64,000 nt of DNA, taken from Streptomyces sp. SID8374 (GTDB lineage: Bacteria > Actinomycetota > Actinomycetes > Streptomycetales > Streptomycetaceae). The stretch lies in contig NZ_WWGH01000001.1 in the NCBI RefSeq assembly GCF_009865135.1, forward strand, positions 4,216,001 through 4,280,000. The letters run 5' to 3'. The notes under the pieces were generated by a model, which saw only the letters and a program-made list of their open reading frames with translations, had not been told where the DNA came from and did not search any database. Below are positions 60,403 to 64,000 of this stretch, piece by piece. The first letter of the stretch is position 1, and every line of letters begins with the position of its first letter. The translations under genes and the position numbers were made by a program.

Positions 60403-61451
60403 TCCGACACCGCCGGCCGCAGCAGACGAACGGGGGGCTCGGTCTCCTCGGCGGTGCGCGCCTCCTCTTCGAGGCGGGCGAACACCTTCTTCACGTAGGA
60501 GGTGCTGCGGGTGGCCTGGCGGGCTGTCTCGGCCACGGAGGTGCCCAAAACGAACCCTGCCCGGATGACGTTCGCGGCGACCCCCGCAGGCAACCTCTCG
60601 TCGCTGTCGGCGGGCACCTCGTCGTCCTCTTCGACGCCGGGTGCCTCCAGGTCCCACACCCGGTGGCCACCGCAGATGACCAGCGGCTTCACCTCCGGGG
60701 CCGCAGGTGCGGGTTCGAGCTCCGGGGCAGGGGGGGCGGTCACCTCTTCGGGGGTGTTGGTGGTCACCTCGACCCGCTCGACAACCGTCTCGGTGGGAGG
60801 CTGGGGGGTGTCGATGTGGAACATGTTCAGCAGCGCCGCATCCGCCCCTTCGGCGAGCCGGTCGCGCTGCACCTGGACCAGGCGAACGCCCAGCTCGGTG
60901 TCACCGACCCCGACCTTCTTCGCGAGGCGCCACGACGTCAGCTCCGACGACTTCCGCACCCACCCGAGCGGATGGTTCACGGCCCGGGACCGGTGGTACG
61001 CCAGGCGCTGCACCGTCTGCGCGTTCCGCCGCTGCACCTCCAGGTCGACGCCGGTGCGGTGCACCACAACCCGCCGGGCGAGGAATGCCAGGCCCTCGGC
61101 GCCGGCGGTCATCCCCATCGGTGTCAGGCCGAAGATGATGGCCTGCCCGGTGGTGCTGGCGGCGGTGACGCCCATGGCTGCGGCGGCTGCCGGGAGCAGC
61201 CACAGGGCGGCCCTGGCGACGGGTGACGACGTCTGGTTGAGGAGCGTCGTCACCAGCAGGGCGAGGGCGGCTACGGCGGTGGCGCCTTCACCGGCGGCCA
61301 GGGCGCCGATCGCGGTCCCCGACCCGTACTTGCCGGACAGGTTGGTGAAGGTCCCGATACCTCCGGCGACCGCGACCGCGACCATGGGGAGGGCCGTCGC
61401 GACGAGGAGGATCACCTGCCCCCAGGTGAGTTTCCGTGCCGTGCTGTTCAT
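60399..61451 (-). CDS. SpdB-like membrane protein with C-terminal HTH (350 aa)
   Basis: A 350-residue protein. Four hydrophobic segments lie at about 10-125 (GQVILLVATALPMVAVAVAG and following). A soluble region with a Pro/Glu linker follows, and the last 70 residues look like an HTH (VIRAGFVLGTSVAETARQAT, S-Y-V-K-K-V-F-A-R-L). The layout matches SpdB-type spread proteins. It overlaps the genes on both sides by 4 bases. Confidence 0.75.
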   Translation of the reverse strand: MNSTARKLTWGQVILLVATALPMVAVAVAGGIGTFTNLSGKYGSGTAIGALAAGEGATAVAALALLVTTLLNQTSSPVARAALWLLPAAAAAMGVTAASTTGQAIIFGLTPMGMTAGAEGLAFLARRVVVHRTGVDLEVQRRNAQTVQRLAYHRSRAVNHPLGWVRKSSELTSWRLAKKVGVGDTELGVRLVQVQRDRLAEGADAALLNMFHIDTPQPPTETVVERVEVTTNTPEEVTAPPAPELEPAPAAPEVKPLVICGGHRVWDLEAPGVEEDDEVPADSDERLPAGVAANVIRAGFVLGTSVAETARQATRSTSYVKKVFARLEEEARTAEETEPPVRLLRPAVSE

Positions 61452-61801
61452 CGGCTTCCGTTCTGGTCGAATCCGGCGTAGTCGCCGGGCGGGTAGACGT
61501 AGGCGGCGAGGGCGCCCCGGGCGTGGGCGAGCAGCAGGTACGCCACCGTCCACGGGAGGGCCGCCCCTTTGGCCTCGTTGCAGGGGTGGCAGGCGAGGAC
61601 GAGGTTCACCAGGTCGTTCGCCCGCCACATCGACCACGGGACGTAGTGGTCGAGAGTCGCGTCGGACAGGTCTTCGGCGAGCGGGGTCCGGCAGTAGTGG
61701 CAGCGGAGCCCGTCCCGGGCGGCGACGCACCCGCGAAGGTGACGTCGCCGCCGGGAACTGCCCCGGCCCTTCTTGTTCCGGTGCTTCGACGGGGAGGTCA
61801 C
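61448..61801 (-). CDS. HNH endonuclease (117 aa)
   Basis: A 117-residue HNH nuclease. A basic N-terminus (KHRNKKGRGSSRRRRHLRG) precedes C-x2-C (CHYCRTPL), L-D-H-Y-V-P-W-S, N-L-V-L-A-C-H-P-C-N-E-A-K-G; the catalytic His, Asn and zinc Cys are present. GTG 61801 and stop overlap both neighbours by 4 bases. It might nick the element or act against other DNA. Confidence 0.85.
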   Translation of the reverse strand: MTSPSKHRNKKGRGSSRRRRHLRGCVAARDGLRCHYCRTPLAEDLSDATLDHYVPWSMWRANDLVNLVLACHPCNEAKGAALPWTVAYLLLAHARGALAAYVYPPGDYAGFDQNGSR

Positions 61802-61989
61802 CGGGTGGCCCCGGTCTGGCCGAGTGCGCGGGTGAACATGTGGCCGAAGTGCCGGGCCCCGTACCGGTCGCCGGTGGCGTGGGCGACGGTCAGAAGGTTC
61901 CTGACCTGGTCGGCCGGGGGGCACGGGCGGCGGGCGTTGTGCAGGGCGGTGGTCTCGGTGGGCCGGCGAACCGGGCGGCTGCTGCTCAC
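61798..61989 (-). CDS. Small hypothetical protein (63 aa)
   Basis: A 63-residue basic protein (QVRNLLTVAHATGDRYGARH, then FGHMFTRALGQ). It overlaps both neighbouring genes by 4 bases, so it is translated within the chain. ATG 61989. Function unknown. Confidence 0.6.
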   Translation of the reverse strand: MSSSRPVRRPTETTALHNARRPCPPADQVRNLLTVAHATGDRYGARHFGHMFTRALGQTGATR

Positions 61990-62405
61990 TGGCCCTCACC
62001 GGCCCGGATCGCTTCGACCTGGTCGGCCGCCTGGTCGATGAGGTCGGCCAGCTCCCGGAACGCCACGGCGAAGCGGCGGGCGTCCGCCGGACCGACAGGG
62101 AATTCCTCGGTGTCCGTCTGGATGACGACCAGCACCGTGGAACCGGTCGGGTCGTAGGGGTGCTGGGAGATGTGCACCGGGCCGACACCGACCTCGCCGT
62201 GGGAGGTGGGGGCGGTCACTGCCCACAGCGGTTCGCTCTTGTGGGCGATCTCCGCCTTCGTCCGCGAAGTGCGGTAGGGGTGCTCGTACCTGCACCACGG
62301 CGGGCAGGCGATCCGCACTTCCCCGGCGTCGAGGGTGGTGAGGGTGAGGGTGCCGTCGCTGTTGCGGCGGGGCTCGGGGGCCACCGTGGGCCGGTCGCCG
62401 CTCAC
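61986..62405 (-). CDS. DUF6907-like protein (139 aa)
   Basis: A 139-residue protein with the motif I-A-C-P-P-W-C-R-Y-E-H, followed by a beta domain (VGVGPVHISQHPYDPTGSTV) and a C-terminal helix (VAFRELADLIDQAADQVEAI). The C-x2-W-C-x3-H motif and the order match the C-terminal third of the next protein (62402-63412), so they are paralogues. GTG 62405. This domain is common in Streptomyces elements; its role is unknown. Confidence 0.72.
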   Translation of the reverse strand: MSGDRPTVAPEPRRNSDGTLTLTTLDAGEVRIACPPWCRYEHPYRTSRTKAEIAHKSEPLWAVTAPTSHGEVGVGPVHISQHPYDPTGSTVLVVIQTDTEEFPVGPADARRFAVAFRELADLIDQAADQVEAIRAGEGQ

Positions 62406-63412
62406 TTGTCGGCCGCCTTCGCGGCCTGGTGGCGGATCTCCGCGGCGAACTCGGCCAGCTCGTCGGCGAATGCGACGGCCTCGATCAGCGGCATGATGTG
62501 CGTGCCCTGCTCGTCGTCGATGAGGATGTGCGGCTTCCGCTCCGCCTCCAGCTCGCTGAACGGGTCCACGCCGATCCGGGCGTGCATCAGCAGCACGTCC
62601 TCGTCGCTGTTGGCTGCCCCGGTCAGCGTCAGGTCGACGGAGGCGCTGGCGTGGATGATGTCTTCGATCGGCCCCGTGTGCTCGTGGTGGGCCTCGGTGC
62701 ACCAGTCGTAGCAGTCGACCTGCACCGTGACCTGGCGGACCGGGCGGGCCGTCGCCGGGCCCTTGGTCTGGGTCGCCAGGTCGGGGGTGATGCTGTTCAG
62801 GAAGTCCCGGATGATCGGCTCACGGTCGGCCTGCGGCAGGCTCCGCGACAGCCAGATTTCACCGTCGCCGATCTGGCCGGCGAAGTAGGCGTAGTCCCCG
62901 ATCTGGAGCGCCTTCGGGTCGACCTCCTCGACGGTGACCCCGAGGAGCGTCAGCAGCTTGTCGAGGGGCATCTGCGCGGTCTCACCGACGGTCATGGACT
63001 GCCACAGCGCCCACAGGTCTTCGGTCGACGTGGGAGACGTCGGGGCGGGCTCCGGTGCCCTCTTGGAGTACGTCTGCTCGACGGGGCTGATCCGGGCCAG
63101 GAGCTCCCTGATGATCGGTTCCCGGTCCGTCTGCGGCAGGGTGCGCTCGACCTGGATCTCGGCTTCCCCGATGCGGCCGTGGAAGTAGGCGACGATGCCG
63201 TCAGCGGCCAGCTCGCCGGGCTCAACCTCGATGAGGGTGACGCCCATGCCGGTGAGGAGCTCGGCGACGGGAATCGTCGCGACGTCTCCGAGGGTGACGG
63301 CCTTCCAGAAGGAGGCCGGGTCGACGGGGGCGGCGGTGGTGGCCGGCGGGGCGACCGGCGCCCCGGACTGGCGGAACGTGGCGGGAACGTTGGTGCGGGC
63401 GGTGCTGCTCAT
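62402..63412 (-). CDS. Duplicated-domain protein fused to DUF6907-like domain (336 aa)
   Basis: A 336-residue protein of three parts. Residues 35-110 and 136-210 are two copies of one domain (FWKAVTLGDVATIPVAELL versus LWQSMTVGETAQMPLDKLL; both have a G-V-T-x2-E-V-x-P centre and end in LPQ-x-DREPIIR). Residues 228-336 form a DUF6907-like domain with C-Y-D-W-C-T-E-A-H. ATG 63412. It overlaps the next gene by 4 bases. No function is known; the conserved DREPIIR could be a functional surface. Confidence 0.75.
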   Translation of the reverse strand: MSSTARTNVPATFRQSGAPVAPPATTAAPVDPASFWKAVTLGDVATIPVAELLTGMGVTLIEVEPGELAADGIVAYFHGRIGEAEIQVERTLPQTDREPIIRELLARISPVEQTYSKRAPEPAPTSPTSTEDLWALWQSMTVGETAQMPLDKLLTLLGVTVEEVDPKALQIGDYAYFAGQIGDGEIWLSRSLPQADREPIIRDFLNSITPDLATQTKGPATARPVRQVTVQVDCYDWCTEAHHEHTGPIEDIIHASASVDLTLTGAANSDEDVLLMHARIGVDPFSELEAERKPHILIDDEQGTHIMPLIEAVAFADELAEFAAEIRHQAAKAADK

Positions 63413-63515
63413 GGCAGGTCTCCTCAAAGCGGGTGAGGGGCCCCGGCCGGCGGACGACACACGTCCGGCCGGGGCAGTCCCGGAACCGCGGGACACGGTG
63501 GTGGGGCAGGGGCCG

Positions 63516-64000
63516 TCAGGCCGAGGTGAGCTGGCGTCCAGAGCGGACGGAGTAGCAACCGCCCGACTGCTCGACCGGCTGGTTCGCGTACTGCCAGGCC
63601 GTCGGGTCGGTCGCCGTCTCGACGGTGTTCCGCTTCACCCGGTAGTGGTCGATGACCGTGTGCCGGGCGATCGTCCGCAGCCACGCCCGCACCTGGGCGT
63701 CGGTGGTGGCCCGGCACTTCGGCCACGCCTTCCACGCCCGGATGAACGCTTCGGCCGTCAGATCCTCCGCGAGGGCGAAGTTCCGGTCACGAACCTCGGC
63801 GAGGACCACCCCGGTCACGAAGCCCTGCTGCGCCGCGTACAGGTCGCCGAACGCCCGCTTCCGCTGCTCGGCACGCTCAGCGTTCCGCAGCTTCGCGTCC
63901 CTGGCCCACGTGCGGCGGCAGGCGCGGCACTGCCGGGCACCGGTCTTGCTGACCTGAGTGTTCGCCTCGTCGAACGGGTGGCCGTGCACGCAGTGCGTTC
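63516..64000 (-). CDS. Zinc-motif / sigma-70 region 2 fusion, 5' end outside window
   Basis: The frame is open to the right edge and stops at 63516. The first visible part has C-V-H-G-H-P-F-D-E-A-N and Q-C-R-A-C-R-R-T-W-A-R-D, a C-x-GH...C-x2-C motif like those at the start of HNH-type zinc modules. The second part matches sigma-70 region 2 (VRDRNFALAEDLTAEAFIRA, AWLRTIARHTVIDHYRVKRN), the ECF core-binding and -10 helices. No region 4 is present before the stop. It may regulate the leftward operon. Confidence 0.65.
   Translation of the reverse strand, partial: THCVHGHPFDEANTQVSKTGARQCRACRRTWARDAKLRNAERAEQRKRAFGDLYAAQQGFVTGVVLAEVRDRNFALAEDLTAEAFIRAWKAWPKCRATTDAQVRAWLRTIARHTVIDHYRVKRNTVETATDPTAWQYANQPVEQSGGCYSVRSGRQLTSA

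Larger units (their letters stand above)
43005..64000. mobile_element. AICE (integrative and conjugative element) in tRNA-Thr, right end outside window
   Basis: The element starts at the 3' end of tRNA-Thr with an integrase gene reading toward the tRNA. It contains a repressor, an excisionase-like gene, a RepA-like ATPase, a TraB-type translocase, Spd-like membrane proteins, a Nudix gene and many small unknown genes. This set is diagnostic of actinomycete ICEs such as pSAM2 or SLP1. The exact attL core was not determined; a copy of the tRNA 3' end was not seen up to 64000, so attR lies outside. Confidence 0.85.

Noticed and set aside
43013..64000. attR (second copy of the tRNA-Thr 3' end) inside the window
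   Set aside because: No repeat of the T-arm/acceptor sequence (such as GGTTCGAATCCGACAGG) was seen to the right of 43013.

Overview
The window is high-GC DNA with strong third-position GC bias and GTG/TTG starts. It carries mycothiol (mshA), F420-dependent oxidoreductase, rsiG, msiK, CarD and PhoR/PhoP genes, which together point to a Streptomyces chromosome. The gene order (rsiG, mshA, gpmA, phoU/phoRP, carD-ispD-ispF-cysS-rlmB, msiK, tRNA-Thr) resembles, from memory, the S. coelicolor SCO41xx-SCO42xx core region. No database search was run.

Positions 1-42.9 kb are chromosomal. 1-5 kb: the end of a YgfZ-type gene, dtd, the c-di-GMP-dependent anti-sigma gene rsiG, a type II asparaginase, an Eis-like acetyltransferase and a TetR regulator. 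5-15.8 kb: an accessory-like stretch with a HAD hydrolase, two MarR-type genes (one a tandem fusion), an AlkX-type winged-helix protein, a divergent DinB/WYL pair with a clear palindrome between them, an F420 oxidoreductase, an imine-reductase-like/HxlR divergent pair, an alpha/beta hydrolase, two decayed gene ends (PP2C and TetR), and a conserved XRE-HbhA-like-DUF2516 trio. 15.7-28 kb: a REC-PP2C phosphatase, a NlpC/P60 hydrolase, a methyltransferase, mshA-ybjN, a phosphotransferase, two lipoproteins, a possible toxin-antitoxin pair, gpmA, an MFS transporter and a 49-residue cysteine-rich metallothionein-like protein. 28-42.9 kb: phoU and phoR-phoP diverging over a PHO box, a lipoprotein, carD, the MEP-pathway pair ispD-ispF, cysS, rlmB, a DoxX membrane protein, a nucleotidyltransferase and msiK, ending at tRNA-Thr(TGT).

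From the 3' end of tRNA-Thr to the end of the window lies about 21 kb of an actinomycete integrative and conjugative element (AICE). It has a tyrosine integrase beside the tRNA, an XRE repressor, an excisionase-like HTH protein and a RepA/RecA-like ATPase followed by an inverted-repeat cluster that may be its replication origin. After these come small cargo genes separated by similar hairpins, a tightly overlapped four-gene unit of different base composition, and an XRE-TPR regulator. Next are a DUF397 gene overlapping a DUF5753 gene that has lost its HTH, a TraB-type FtsK translocase with GGGAGGC repeats at its 3' end (possible clt locus), and a Nudix protein (possible Pif-type immunity factor). 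The element continues with a leftward chain of small Spd-like, HNH, DUF6907-like and duplicated-domain genes, and a gene joining a zinc motif to sigma-70 region 2. No second attachment site was seen, so the element runs past the right edge.

The least ordinary content is in the AICE: the HTH-less DUF5753/DUF397 pair, the four-gene unit at 51.0-52.75 kb, the duplicated-domain protein at 62.4-63.4 kb, the zinc/sigma-2 protein at the edge, and two candidate DNA-processing loci. In the chromosome the main items are the two exact RsiG motifs, the metallothionein-like microprotein, the DinB/WYL operator and the small toxin-antitoxin-like pair.
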